From Halieaceae bacterium (lineage in GTDB: Bacteria; Pseudomonadota; Gammaproteobacteria; Pseudomonadales; Halieaceae), in assembly GCA_902547755.1 (NCBI GenBank), contig CACCPA010000001.1, forward strand, positions 186,001 to 250,000: 64,000 nucleotides of DNA, given 5' to 3'. This document shows, piece after piece, positions 30,711 through 40,424 of this stretch. The stretch's first letter is position 1. Each line of letters starts with the position of its first letter. The position numbers and the translations under genes were made by a program. The notes beneath the pieces were generated by a model, which was given only the letters and a program-made list of their open reading frames with translations, did no database searches and had not been told where the DNA came from.

Positions 30711-30739
30711 AGTAAAGAACATCTACAAAATACTGTCAA
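30711..30739 (-). promoter_or_regulatory. sigma70 promoter of candidate small RNA
   Basis: On the minus strand TTGACA (30739-30734), a 17-bp spacer and TTTACT (30716-30711). The -35 is perfect and the -10 matches four of six bases. Predicted start is near 30704. Confidence 0.65.
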
Positions 30740-30819
30740 CACTTTTTTTCATGTAAGGCGTTTTCTCGGGGCGATGCGCATCGAATCAAGGCGGCTCACC
30801 AGAACATGCGAGCTATATT

Positions 30820-31278
30820 TTAAAGACGATCTAGCGGTAGCTCTGTGGTTGTTTTAATGCATTCCATAGAAAACGAGGCGCTTACATCTGACAGCTCTGC
30901 AACTTTAATAAGGCGTTTGTAAATTGCGTCATACTCGGCCATGTCACCTGCCACCACCTTTAACAGGTAGTCGATATCTCCGGCCATTCGATGGATTTCC
31001 ACAATCTCGGGAATATTCTGGACCCCGTCTGAAAAACGTTTAAGCCAAGCGTCATCGTGATGCGCGGTCTTGACCATGACATAGGCGGTCATCGTTAGAT
31101 TCAACGCTTTGGGGTTTAGCAGCGCAACACGTTTATAGATATATCCTGCTTCCTCTAACTTCTTGATGCGTCGCCAGCAGGGTGTTTGTGACACACCGGC
31201 CCGGTCCGCAATGTCAGCGATTGAGCCACTGCAATCGGACTGGAGCGCGTTTAGGATTCTTCTGTCAATCGAGTCCAT
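30820..31278 (-). CDS. Lrp/AsnC-family transcriptional regulator
   Basis: 152-residue regulator. The N-terminal helix-turn-helix begins MDSIDRRILNALQSD and includes GVSQTPCWRRIKKLEEAGYI. The C-terminal RAM/AsnC ligand domain has HRMAGDIDYLLKVVAGDM and ends in IKTTTELPLDRL. Members sense amino acids and form octamers. An ATG three codons upstream (31287) is an alternative start. A truncated relative lies at 48046-48423. The target is not evident: the next gene on this strand is the small RNA. Confidence 0.9.
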   Translation of the reverse strand: MDSIDRRILNALQSDCSGSIADIADRAGVSQTPCWRRIKKLEEAGYIYKRVALLNPKALNLTMTAYVMVKTAHHDDAWLKRFSDGVQNIPEIVEIHRMAGDIDYLLKVVAGDMAEYDAIYKRLIKVAELSDVSASFSMECIKTTTELPLDRL

Positions 31279-31477
31279 TCTACACATTCGCCTTTTTAAG
31301 GAAAATAATTACGGAAATGCAGGTATTTAACACCAAAATTTAGAAAAAAATAACACGTATGAGTTGCTATCGTTTCGGCAAAGCTCGTTGCCAGGCACGC
31401 CACGACCACCGCTTATTGCGGTTTAAGGCAATGGACGCACTGTATTGGGTAGAGCATCTACATTGAGGGCGACATCA

Positions 31478-31702
31478 ATGCAATGGATTCAACGGCTGTT
31501 TCGGGAGCATCCAGAGTCGGTAGGAGAGTCTTACCTAGAGCACTTGTCTCAGGCTGCTTATTTTGGCTTGCGGATGCTCGTTGCGGGTCTCGCCTGCCTC
31601 ATCCATGCGGTCCTTCCCTGCGTCTTTAAAACCACCGGTCGTACGGCGATATCTGAACTTCACACGAAAATGGTTTTGCACCGAGCAAAACATCAGGACT
31701 AG
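31478..31702 (+). CDS. DUF6356-type small membrane protein
   Basis: 74 residues. The N-terminus FREHPESVGESYLEHLSQA, followed by one hydrophobic stretch (YFGLRMLVAGLACLIHAVLP) and FKTTGRTAISELH, matches my recollection of DUF6356, a capsule-like small protein of unknown function. ATG at 31478 is preceded by GAGGG; an upstream ATG would extend it by 11 residues. It stands alone. Confidence 0.7.
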   Translation: MQWIQRLFREHPESVGESYLEHLSQAAYFGLRMLVAGLACLIHAVLPCVFKTTGRTAISELHTKMVLHRAKHQD

Positions 31703-31865
31703 ACCGCCATCCTGAGAGCTGTGACGCCGATTTCAAAGAGACATTGCTCAAGTAGATACGGCATCAACGGACCTGCATAACGTCGGCTCTGTAACCCATC
31801 GAATAGCGTTTGTTATTCGGCGCCGAGTTGCTAATCTAAGCCGATCAATTGATAGGAGAATAACA

Positions 31866-34800
31866 ATGGTTCGCGGGCTCACACTCACGCTTTTTTCTGC
31901 CGCGCTCGCGGCAGGACTCACCATCAATTCAGCCGCGGCTAAGGATGATGCCCGCTATGATTTCAGCGGATTGAAGTGGCGCAACTTGGGGCCCGCTTTC
32001 ATGTCAGGTCGCATTTCGGATATTGACTGGGATCCAGAGGACTCCAGCGTTTGGTATGTAGCGGCAGGATCGGGCGGGGTCTGGAAAACCAAGAATGCGG
32101 GCGTGTCGTGGACCCCCATATTCGATAATGAGGCGTCTTATTCCATTGGCAACGTGACCGTCGATCCGTCAAATCCAAACACCATTTGGGTTGGCACCGG
32201 GGAAGACGTCGGTGGTCGTCACGTTGGCTTTGGGGATGGCATTTACCGATCGGACAACGCCGGGGCGACATGGACCAACATGGGGCTCAACGATTCCCAG
32301 CACATTTCCACCATTCTTGTTCACCCAAATGATTCAAAGACGGTTTTCGTGGCAGTGCAGGGACCTTTGTGGACGCCGGGTGGCGAGAGAGGTCTTTACA
32401 AGACCAGCGACGGCGGTAAATCCTGGAAAAATGTGCTGAGCGCAGGGGAGTGGACCGGTGTCACCGACGTGGTCATGGATCCCAGCAACCCAGATGTCCT
32501 CTATGCGGCTACTTGGCAACATCACCGCACGGTCGCGGCCTATATGGGTGGTGGACCAGAGAGTGGTGTGCACAAGTCGGTGGACGGTGGTGACACGTGG
32601 CAGCGATTAAGTACCGGTTTGCCCACAGGAAATATGGGCAAGATTGGTCTCGCCATCTCACAGCAGGACTCCGATGTGGTTTATGCCGCGATCGAACTCA
32701 ATCGTCGCGAAGGTGGAGTCTGGCGGTCCAATGATGGAGGTGCGAGTTGGTCCAAAGGTACGGATGCCGTGGGTGGCGGTACTGGTCCTCATTATTACCA
32801 GGAGATCTTCACTAGCCCCCATCATTTTGACTGGCTCTACCTAGTAGGCCCTACGGTTCAAAAGTCGACCGATGGGGGTAAGACATTTACCTACATGGAG
32901 CATCCCAACCAGCACGGCGATATGCACGCCATTGTTTTTGATCCTGCGGACCCGGATTACATCATGATGGGCACAGATGGCGGTGTTTACGAGAGCTTCG
33001 ATCTCGGTGCGACATGGCGCTACATGGAGAACCTGCCGTTAACGCAGTACTACAAGCTAGCCCTCGATGACGCTGAGCCCTTTTACAATATCTATGGGGG
33101 CACTCAGGACAACAACACCCAAGGGGGACCCTCTCGAACAGATAATGTCAGCGGCATTCGCACGGCGGATTGGTTTGTGATTCTGGGAGGAGACGGTCAC
33201 CAACCAGCAACAGAGCCGGGGAATCCTGGCATCGTTTATGCGCAGTCTCAGCAGGGCAATCTCACTCGTGTTGACAGAAAGACGGGTGAAACGGTGTATA
33301 TCCAGCCCCAGTCAGCCCCAGGAGAGGATCCTGAGCGCCACAACTGGGATGCCCCCATTCTTGTGAGCCCTCACAAACCAACTCGGTTGTACTTTGCGTC
33401 TCAGCGGGTCTGGAAGTCGGAGGACAGAGGCGATAGCTGGACGCCTATATCGGGTGATCTCACTCGTAACGAGGAACGGTTCTCGATGCCAATCATGGGT
33501 TCCACACAGAGCTGGGATTCTCCGTGGGACATGTACGCGATGTCGAATTACAACTCGATCACATCGTTGGCGGAGTCCCCGCTAGAAGCGGGATTGTTGT
33601 ACGCGGCAACGGATGATGGTCTTGTTCATGTATCTCAAGATGATGGCGGTACGTGGCGCTCAATTGAGGTGGGTTCGTTACCGGGTGTACCCGACAGAGC
33701 ATTTATCAACGATATCAGAGCGGACCTTCACGATGCGGATACTGTGTATGTCGCGCTGGATAACCATAAATACGGGGACTTTTCTCCTTATCTATTGGTC
33801 AGTAAGAATCGGGGACGTAGTTGGAAGAAGATAACTAACGGTATTCCCGACAGACACCTCGTTTGGCGTGTTGTGCAGGACCATGTTCGTGCCGAACTCA
33901 TGTTTGCGGCGACGGAGTTTGGCGTATTTGCAACGTTTGACGCCGGTAAGGCATGGCACAAACTGTCAGGTGGTATGCCGACCATCTCGATTAGAGATAT
34001 TCAGATTCAGCGGCGTGAAAATGATTTGGTGGCTGCGAGCTTCGGCCGAGGCTTCTTTGTCATGGATGATTACACCGCACTTCGTGATATCGATCCCGAT
34101 GACTTGGATGCCAGTGCAGCGCTGTTCACTCCCCGCGATGCCTACTGGTACTTCCAAAAGCGCCCGCTGGGCTACAGACCAAAAGGCTCTCAGGGGGATT
34201 CTCTGTATCTTGCTGAAAACCCGCCTTTCGGATCGGTTTTCACCTATTACTTAGCGGATAGTTTCAAAACCCAGAAACAAGCGCGCCAAGCAGCCGAGGC
34301 CGCCACGAAGAAAGCCGGTGATGACGTATCTTTCCCCGGTTGGCGCGAAGTAACATATGAGACCCAGGAACAAAAGCCCGAGGTCATGCTGGTGATTCAT
34401 GACAACGATGGCAATGTTCTGCGCAGAGTCAGCGCGCCTAACAAAGCTGGACTCAATCGAGTTGCTTGGGATTTACGCCGATCGTTCTCTGGCCCGGTGG
34501 AGACTGGTAAGAACTGGCGAGGAGATTCACCGAGCGGCTTTATGGTGATGCCGGGTAGCTATCAGGCGAAGCTTGTTGTGGTTCAAAACGGGGTTGAGCA
34601 GACGCTTGCAGGTCCCGTCAATTTTAATGTGAAGCAATTGAGGGAAGGGGTATTGCCAGGTAGTTCGCTGGACGAGCTCGAGGCATTTACGGCTGAGTTA
34701 AATACGCTTTACGGACAGTCATCGGCGGTTCGGTATGCTATTCGAGATGCACGAAAGAGCCTGGATAAGATTGTCACTATGATCGAGCGGATGGCGAACC

Positions 34801-35132
34801 CAACGCCCGATGCCCACGCGCAAGTGCATAAACTCCTACGTGAACTCTATGATATCGAGGAGACCGTCTTCGGTAATGATATTCAGGCAGACATTGGAGG
34901 TTATGAGCCCATGAGCGTGAGTAGCTGGCTAGGCCATGCCATGAGAGGCGTATCCAACTCGAGTTATGGCCCGACACCGAGTCACAGGCAGAGTGTTGAG
35001 CACGCTAAGACCGTTTTTGTGCCTGCAAAACGCCGTTTGGACGATGTGGTACAAAAACGACTGCCAGCCCTGCGTGAAGCGCTTCGAGACGCGGGCGCAC
35101 CATGGACAGTGGGTGAGCCTATCGCTGAATAA
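31866..35132 (+). CDS. Secreted VPS10/BNR-repeat beta-propeller protein
   Basis: 1088 residues with a signal peptide (cleavage after INSAAA, about residue 25). Residues about 30-750 hold many BNR/Asp-box-like repeats (SDDGG..W, such as TSDGGKSWKNV, SVDGGDTWQRL, SNDGGASWSKG), forming sortilin/VPS10-like beta-propellers of the type often annotated as glycosyl hydrolase. About 830-930 looks like an Ig-like domain and the C-terminus is helical. It is probably periplasmic or secreted. There is no clear catalytic assignment. AGGAG lies upstream of ATG. Confidence 0.8.
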   Translation: MVRGLTLTLFSAALAAGLTINSAAAKDDARYDFSGLKWRNLGPAFMSGRISDIDWDPEDSSVWYVAAGSGGVWKTKNAGVSWTPIFDNEASYSIGNVTVDPSNPNTIWVGTGEDVGGRHVGFGDGIYRSDNAGATWTNMGLNDSQHISTILVHPNDSKTVFVAVQGPLWTPGGERGLYKTSDGGKSWKNVLSAGEWTGVTDVVMDPSNPDVLYAATWQHHRTVAAYMGGGPESGVHKSVDGGDTWQRLSTGLPTGNMGKIGLAISQQDSDVVYAAIELNRREGGVWRSNDGGASWSKGTDAVGGGTGPHYYQEIFTSPHHFDWLYLVGPTVQKSTDGGKTFTYMEHPNQHGDMHAIVFDPADPDYIMMGTDGGVYESFDLGATWRYMENLPLTQYYKLALDDAEPFYNIYGGTQDNNTQGGPSRTDNVSGIRTADWFVILGGDGHQPATEPGNPGIVYAQSQQGNLTRVDRKTGETVYIQPQSAPGEDPERHNWDAPILVSPHKPTRLYFASQRVWKSEDRGDSWTPISGDLTRNEERFSMPIMGSTQSWDSPWDMYAMSNYNSITSLAESPLEAGLLYAATDDGLVHVSQDDGGTWRSIEVGSLPGVPDRAFINDIRADLHDADTVYVALDNHKYGDFSPYLLVSKNRGRSWKKITNGIPDRHLVWRVVQDHVRAELMFAATEFGVFATFDAGKAWHKLSGGMPTISIRDIQIQRRENDLVAASFGRGFFVMDDYTALRDIDPDDLDASAALFTPRDAYWYFQKRPLGYRPKGSQGDSLYLAENPPFGSVFTYYLADSFKTQKQARQAAEAATKKAGDDVSFPGWREVTYETQEQKPEVMLVIHDNDGNVLRRVSAPNKAGLNRVAWDLRRSFSGPVETGKNWRGDSPSGFMVMPGSYQAKLVVVQNGVEQTLAGPVNFNVKQLREGVLPGSSLDELEAFTAELNTLYGQSSAVRYAIRDARKSLDKIVTMIERMANPTPDAHAQVHKLLRELYDIEETVFGNDIQADIGGYEPMSVSSWLGHAMRGVSNSSYGPTPSHRQSVEHAKTVFVPAKRRLDDVVQKRLPALREALRDAGAPWTVGEPIAE

Positions 35133-35146
35133 CTCAGCCGGCGCCC

Positions 35147-37048
35147 TTAAGGGGCCCAGCGAAGAGTGAGGTGCGCTGCTCGTTCATTGGCGAGTGGTGC
35201 ATCCTCGTCGGCGCTCGTTCGATAGGTTCGGTCAAATCCATTGCTCACAGCCAATGAGGCCGACCACTCGGGACTCAGGTCCCACGCGATTCTCACACTG
35301 CCTATCAATGAGGAGTCCAAGGGGATTTCGCTGGGGCCATGATCGCTTCGCTTGAATCGGTAGCCAAGGTCAACGGCGACGGACACAGCGCCACTGCGCC
35401 AGGTGCCCATATATGACACCTCAGGCGGCGGAAGATCGTCCAAAAACTCCCCGTCGTCGGCTTCACCTCGCTGCCACTGCCATGCGATGCGATGCTTGAT
35501 CTGGTGAGCGCCCTCGATGGATAGCTGGCCATCGAAGCCCCAGATTCTCCCAGAGCGCAAGTTTTGATAGCTCAAACTGCCGTCGTCCGCTCGCACGCGC
35601 TCGATGTAGTCCTCAACCAGGTTGTAGAAGCTGCTTAGCTCAAATACCAAATTGTCGCTCTGACGACTGAGCGTGACTTGCGATCCGATTGTTTCCTCTG
35701 GCACTAATAGTGAATTCCCCTGAACGGTCCCCCTCGGTGTTTCACCTGAGAAGTAAAGTTCGCTCAAGGTTGGGAGTCGGTAGGCAGTACCCAGCTCTGC
35801 GGCCAGTAGCCAATCGTTAGCGAGTCTCGTATCGATCTGGACTTGTCCGTTTAATTTAGTTTTAGATCTTGAGGAGCCATCGTTACTCACTTGAGACCGG
35901 TCCAGTCGGCCACCCACTCGCAGGGTTGTACCACCTAAAAACAACATTCGATCGGCAAAAACACCGTTGACTCGTTCATAACCACCATTCACAAGTCCTA
36001 CAGCCATTGCGTCTCCATCAAGCGGCGTTTCGCTTTCAGCGATATCGACGTTCGTCCTTGCTGTTAGCTCGATGCCCCAACGATTTGTGCTCGTTTCGTC
36101 GGTGTGTTGATGGCTGACTAGCGCGCCATAAGTTTGACTTTGATAGCGACTCAGGTTTTGTCGATCACCAATGCGCTCCGTTCGTGAAGCCCAGTCCTGG
36201 TCATGAATAAAGGCCTGCGCAAACAGACCACGTTGGTTCGTTGCTCGCAGATTGATGATCAGGTGTTCATCGTGTGGGTAGGTCGAAATGCGATCTGCTG
36301 GGAAGCGGATACTGCTTTTCCCCAGATCATGTCCGACACCAGCGATGACCTCGGAACTGACTAGAAGCTCGTCGAGTGTCTGTGTGTTTCGCGCATACAG
36401 GGCAGATTGTCGGAAAGCTGTGTTGAGCTGCTCATTGTCAGCGGAACGCGAGTTGCTGGCTGACTTGAAGGATCCTGCAATCGTAGTCTGACCATTAAGC
36501 CTCGTTTCAAACCCAACGCCACGATAGTTGCCCGCAGAGCTTAATTGAACATGTAAGGCTGTTTGCTCTGGCTCCCTGAGGGAGGCACTGAGAACCCCAC
36601 CCATGGCACCCGAGCCGAACAGCGATGAGGCAGGACCCATGTCGGCCCTGATGTTTTCGATGAATGTTTCGGGGAGAAAGGAGAGCGAGTTTCCCGCTCG
36701 TCGGTCGGAGATGATGGGCACACCCGAAATCTCAGTCCTGATGCGTGAACGACTGAAGCCTCTCAAGCTGTAACTCTGGAAGAGCCCACCTTGACCGTTG
36801 CTTGCAGCACCGGCTAACCGAGCGACCAATTCTCCGGTGGAGAAAGCAGGGGCCACAACATCGGTCGATGACACCAGGCGACTCGAGCCACTACTGATCA
36901 GCGAACCGGTCCTGGGGTCTTTCACGCCGCTGACAATGATCTCTTCCAGCGCCTCATCCGCAGCGAGGGCGGTTGATAAAACACTAAAGCTCGCTGTGAC
37001 GAGGGTGAGCTTGGGGATCACTTTCTTCTTACAACGAAAAGTGGTCAT
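35147..37048 (-). CDS. TonB-dependent outer-membrane receptor
   Basis: 633 residues. A probable signal peptide (to about residue 30, ALAADEALEEIIVSG) is followed by the plug domain with SYSLRGFSRSRIRTEISGVPI and GPASSLFGSGAMGGVL. A beta-barrel of alternating hydrophobic strands follows, ending in LTLRWAP, slightly shorter than usual. It is convergent with the VPS10-like gene and upstream of a secreted cupredoxin-like protein on the same strand. The substrate is unknown; a metal or metal complex is possible from the neighbour. Confidence 0.87.
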   Translation of the reverse strand: MTTFRCKKKVIPKLTLVTASFSVLSTALAADEALEEIIVSGVKDPRTGSLISSGSSRLVSSTDVVAPAFSTGELVARLAGAASNGQGGLFQSYSLRGFSRSRIRTEISGVPIISDRRAGNSLSFLPETFIENIRADMGPASSLFGSGAMGGVLSASLREPEQTALHVQLSSAGNYRGVGFETRLNGQTTIAGSFKSASNSRSADNEQLNTAFRQSALYARNTQTLDELLVSSEVIAGVGHDLGKSSIRFPADRISTYPHDEHLIINLRATNQRGLFAQAFIHDQDWASRTERIGDRQNLSRYQSQTYGALVSHQHTDETSTNRWGIELTARTNVDIAESETPLDGDAMAVGLVNGGYERVNGVFADRMLFLGGTTLRVGGRLDRSQVSNDGSSRSKTKLNGQVQIDTRLANDWLLAAELGTAYRLPTLSELYFSGETPRGTVQGNSLLVPEETIGSQVTLSRQSDNLVFELSSFYNLVEDYIERVRADDGSLSYQNLRSGRIWGFDGQLSIEGAHQIKHRIAWQWQRGEADDGEFLDDLPPPEVSYMGTWRSGAVSVAVDLGYRFKRSDHGPSEIPLDSSLIGSVRIAWDLSPEWSASLAVSNGFDRTYRTSADEDAPLANERAAHLTLRWAP

Positions 37049-37122
37049 AGGAAAATGCGAATTGTCTTTTTTATCTCAGAGGCGAACATAGCATGAGCAC
37101 TTGGAGGTAATGAGCTAACCGC

Positions 37123-37632
37123 TTATTTCACGAGGAACGTGCCGAGTACAGATTTACCCTTCATTTGAGGCCCGGATTCACCCATGGGGCGTCCCACTGC
37201 AAGGGGTACGTTACCGACATAAAACTCGTAGCTTCCGGGTTTGATGGGCACAAAACTTACCGTCGCAGAGCCTAATTCATCACATTCGATGGCGTTGAAA
37301 CTAAGACCTTGCAGGTGAATTTCCATATCTCCCACGCTGACCAGTCTGAGATGCGCATTGTTCAAAAGTCGCGGCATCTCTAAGCGCCAACCACTTAGGT
37401 CACCCTTAACATCAGGGCAGCTGACTGTTAGTCGATAATAATTTCCTGAGTCCAGTTCTATGACCGACGGTTCAATTACCGGATAACCCTCGTTTGACGT
37501 GGTTATCGTTAGCTGTCTAGGTGTTGGTGGGTACTGCGCAAGATTCCCTAGACTTTGTGCGGCAGCGTTAGCGACTGCTGAACCCAAAAGGGCTCCAATT
37601 AGCCAGATTGATACTGTCTTAGGTGTGGACAT
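37123..37632 (-). CDS. Secreted protein, possibly cupredoxin-like fold
   Basis: 169 residues with a signal peptide (cleavage after ANAAA, about residue 25). The mature part has the beta-sandwich rhythm of cupredoxin-like proteins (NYYRLTVSCPDVKG, SATVSFVPIKPGSYEFYVGN), but the usual His-Cys-His-Met copper site is not evident. It lies directly upstream of the TonB receptor gene on the same strand and is probably co-transcribed. Assignment is tentative. Confidence 0.55.
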   Translation of the reverse strand: MSTPKTVSIWLIGALLGSAVANAAAQSLGNLAQYPPTPRQLTITTSNEGYPVIEPSVIELDSGNYYRLTVSCPDVKGDLSGWRLEMPRLLNNAHLRLVSVGDMEIHLQGLSFNAIECDELGSATVSFVPIKPGSYEFYVGNVPLAVGRPMGESGPQMKGKSVLGTFLVK

Positions 37633-37732
37633 AGTGCAGTCGCCGCGTTCGTTATTTCCGTTACTGTAGCGCGATTGGCGCTAGTTAACACGAGGAAAGC
37701 AGGAGCCTAGCCGGAGGTTCTTTTTCCGGCAC

Positions 37733-37879
37733 TTACGATGAAGAGGCGCGACGTTCACCTTTTCGACGTTCTTCTTGGCGTCTTTCGGGCGTATCTCTGG
37801 GCTCCGTTCGGCGATCTTCGTTTTGCCGACGCTCGCCCTGCCGTCGTTCACCCTGTCGTCTCTCTTCGGTTGTGCTCAC
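37733..37879 (-). CDS. 48-residue Arg/Glu/Gln-rich repeat protein
   Basis: A short gene starting at GTG 37879 after ACGAGGGGGC, a good binding site. The product is almost entirely charged, with repeats of ERRQGERRQ type (residues 6-23, then PERRQEERRKGERR). I recognise no family; it may be an RNA-associated or disordered protein. No hydrophobic segment. The reading frame on the other strand is longer but lacks a plausible composition. Confidence 0.5.
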   Translation of the reverse strand: MSTTEERRQGERRQGERRQNEDRRTEPRDTPERRQEERRKGERRASSS

Positions 37880-38064
37880 TTTTGCCCCCTCGTAGTCTTG
37901 GCTCACGCACTCCTTTGTTTACCGATATCGGCAAGCTAACAAAAAGTACAGCTAAAGCTACCCGAAAGTGTCAAAACTGCATGAACCAATGAACCATATT
38001 GCGTGTCATGCACGGTTTGTGGACACTCGGGCTTCGAATAAGACAAAGCAAATGTGGAATGACA

Positions 38065-38860
38065 ATGTTTGATTACCAAACGATCAGCGTGGAAGCGAAA
38101 GATGGTGTTCACTGGTTAACGTTGAATCGACCTGAGAGCCTTAATGCGATCAATACTCAGATGGCAACAGAGCTGAGACTACTTTTCAGGACTGTTTCAG
38201 GATCGTTCTTGTCGCGTCGTGGTGATGAAGGGAGCAGGACGTGCCTACTGCGCAGGGCTTGACATCAAAGACCATGTTGGCTTGGTAGAGGCGCCGTTTG
38301 GTGGCGGATTTGGTTTCCAAGACCACTTGGCTGACGTCTACATCAGAATGCGGCGATGCCCGCAACCCATTATTTCCCTCGTTCACGGGGCTGCAAGTGG
38401 TGGCGGCTTTGCTCTCGCCTTAGCCTCGGATATTCGTATTGCGGGGGAGAGCATGAAAATGAACTCCGCGTTCATCAAAATTGGTCTCTCTTCTTGTGAC
38501 ATGGGAGTGAGTTATTTCTTGCCACGACTGGTGGGCGTCACGATAGCTTCCGAAATGATGATGACCGGGCGTTTCTTCAACGCAGAGCGAGCCTTTGCCG
38601 TTGGGCTGGTAAATCAGGTGGTCGCCGATGGGGCGCTCGATGAGGCGGCACAGGTATTTGTCGATGAAATGATGGCCACATCACCGATGGGACTCCGAAT
38701 GACTAAAGAGGGCCTCAACATGGCCATTGATGCAGGGAGTCTCGAGGCCGCGATGGCCATCGAAAATCGAAATCAGGTCATGTGTTCACGCTCTGCTGAT
38801 TTCAAAGAGGGCTTGCAAGCCTTTACAGAAAAACGAAAACCTGTCTATCGAGACGCATAA
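38065..38860 (+). pseudogene. Enoyl-CoA hydratase/isomerase, frameshifted
   Basis: Two pieces of one crotonase-fold protein. The first frame (from ATG 38065) encodes the N-terminus TISVEAKDGVHWLTLNRPES up to ELRLLF. The second frame carries KGAGRAYCAGLDI (oxyanion hole), HGAASGGGFALALASDI and the C-terminal helices to 38860. Removing one T from the TTTT run near 38183-38186 joins them as ELRLLSGLFQDRSCRVVV, the family pattern. Everything else is intact, so it may be a recent mutation, a sequencing error or a slippage site. As written, it is broken. Confidence 0.8.
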
Positions 38861-38912
38861 GTGCTCGGTCATTCGTCCTTTAGACAGCAGACAGAAATTA
38901 GAGCAGCCTAAA

Positions 38913-39503
38913 TCACGCGCGCTTAAATATGAGCATCTGGTTGTTGGCAGGCATGGCATAGTTTTGGGTCAATGCCAGTCCAGTGCATTGTGCGGTAGCT
39001 ATTACAGCTTCAAAGCCCCGCACGCCACTTGCAGGGTCTCGATCTTTGAGCCATTGATCGAATAGGGCATTTGATTCGGTTGTGAATTGGCCATTGTATT
39101 TGTAGGGGCCATAAAGCATCAGCTGGCCCGAGGACTTCAGAGCATCCGCCGCCAGTTGCACCAACCGTTTGCCAAGGGACTCTGAAACGATGTGCATAAC
39201 ATTGGCTGCATAAACAACATCGACGGAATCACGGCTCCAGCTAAAGTCCGTAAGGTCTAGTACCAGTGGTGATTGGATATTGTTGGAACCATAAAGCGCG
39301 AGATTAGCCTCCAATATTGGTACGACCGCCTGTTGCTCAGAAGGTAACCAAGTGATGCCCGGGAACGTATGCGACATATGAAGCGCATGCTGGCCCGCGC
39401 CACTACCTATCTCTAAAACCGAAGCGTCGGGCGGTAGATGCTTATCCATGACGTCCGCTATCGGTGCTTTATTGTTTTCAGCGGCTTGCGAGTAACCCTG
39501 CAT
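38913..39503 (-). CDS. DUF938 SAM-dependent methyltransferase
   Basis: 196 residues with the DUF938 opening YSQAAENNKAPI and SAM motif SVLEIGSGAGQHALHM. It is a class I methyltransferase of unknown substrate. I chose the ATG at 39503, which lies just after the stop of the glyoxalase-like gene and gives the normal family length; longer upstream starts overlap that gene. Probably co-transcribed with it. Confidence 0.8.
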   Translation of the reverse strand: MQGYSQAAENNKAPIADVMDKHLPPDASVLEIGSGAGQHALHMSHTFPGITWLPSEQQAVVPILEANLALYGSNNIQSPLVLDLTDFSWSRDSVDVVYAANVMHIVSESLGKRLVQLAADALKSSGQLMLYGPYKYNGQFTTESNALFDQWLKDRDPASGVRGFEAVIATAQCTGLALTQNYAMPANNQMLIFKRA

Positions 39504-39507
39504 CGAT

Positions 39508-40236
39508 TCAGGTCTTCTGTTGGTCCGAGGGTTTAGGTAATAAATAAATGTCCGCATTGAAGAACTCAGGACCGTGAATGTGATCACTGGCGTCACGTTC
39601 ACTCACGATAGTCACGACCATTGACCCTGACTGAAGTGTGGGGTCGCGGGTGATTCTCACATTCGATACTGAGGGCTCAATCAGTTCACTAGTGCGCACC
39701 TCGGATATTCCAAGCGCACCATTTGGGTGGGTCCTTACATCGCCTGCTGGAATGCGATAGTTAGTGGGCGTCGTGTCCTGAATGAAGAAGGGTTGGCGAC
39801 GGTCGTTTGCGCCTCGGAGTGTCCACTGGACAACCAACCCGTCTGGGCGATGACGCTTGAATTGAACAGGGTCGGTAAGACCTATGCCGGAAAGCGGGGA
39901 TGAGTGAGAGATCTCACTGAGTTCAGTACCTCTGAAGCAGATATCGATTAAACCTTGAGGTCCAGACATCCAGTCAAGCAGTCGTGCCTGAAGATCGCGC
40001 TTGACCCAGCGCCTTAGGGCTAGCATGCCAAGACCGCGTAGCGCTCGCATGATCAGTCGAGCGCTTGATGACCGGAGGGCGATCAGCTCGATGTAGGTGT
40101 CATTCGCAAAAACGATGAGCGCATTGTGCGTGGGGCCATTGGTACCACCAGGCGTGACGGTAAATCCCTTGGATTCGAACTGAGCGATAGCTGTTGTTAG
40201 ATCGTCCACAAACAAGACGAGATGATCGAGTAGCAA
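39508..40236 (-). CDS. Glyoxalase-like (VOC) domain protein
   Basis: 242 residues starting LLDHLVLFVDDLTTAIAQF, the N-terminal VOC module, with a second module ending about residue 230. It resembles the PF13468-type glyoxalase-like family. TTG at 40236 is chosen because GGAGG lies 6 bp upstream. The reaction is unknown. Confidence 0.75.
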   Translation of the reverse strand: MLLDHLVLFVDDLTTAIAQFESKGFTVTPGGTNGPTHNALIVFANDTYIELIALRSSSARLIMRALRGLGMLALRRWVKRDLQARLLDWMSGPQGLIDICFRGTELSEISHSSPLSGIGLTDPVQFKRHRPDGLVVQWTLRGANDRRQPFFIQDTTPTNYRIPAGDVRTHPNGALGISEVRTSELIEPSVSNVRITRDPTLQSGSMVVTIVSERDASDHIHGPEFFNADIYLLPKPSDQQKT

Positions 40237-40424
40237 GAGCAGCCTCCATGGCCTGAACTACAAAACCGTCGACCCCCATCATAGAGTTAACGAGTTTCAT
40301 CGGCACCAAGTTTCTCCCCTTGGTACAGTAGAGTGATGGCTGTGTTGCGGTAGGAAGTGTCTCTTTACCTGCGTATTGGCACTGACTATCGTAAACGAAA
40401 CTTGCGACCCAAGACTGAGCTGGC

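Noticed and set aside
37738-37992. 84-codon plus-strand frame
   Set aside because: It is the shadow of the Arg/Glu-rich 48-residue gene on the minus strand and has no ribosome binding site.
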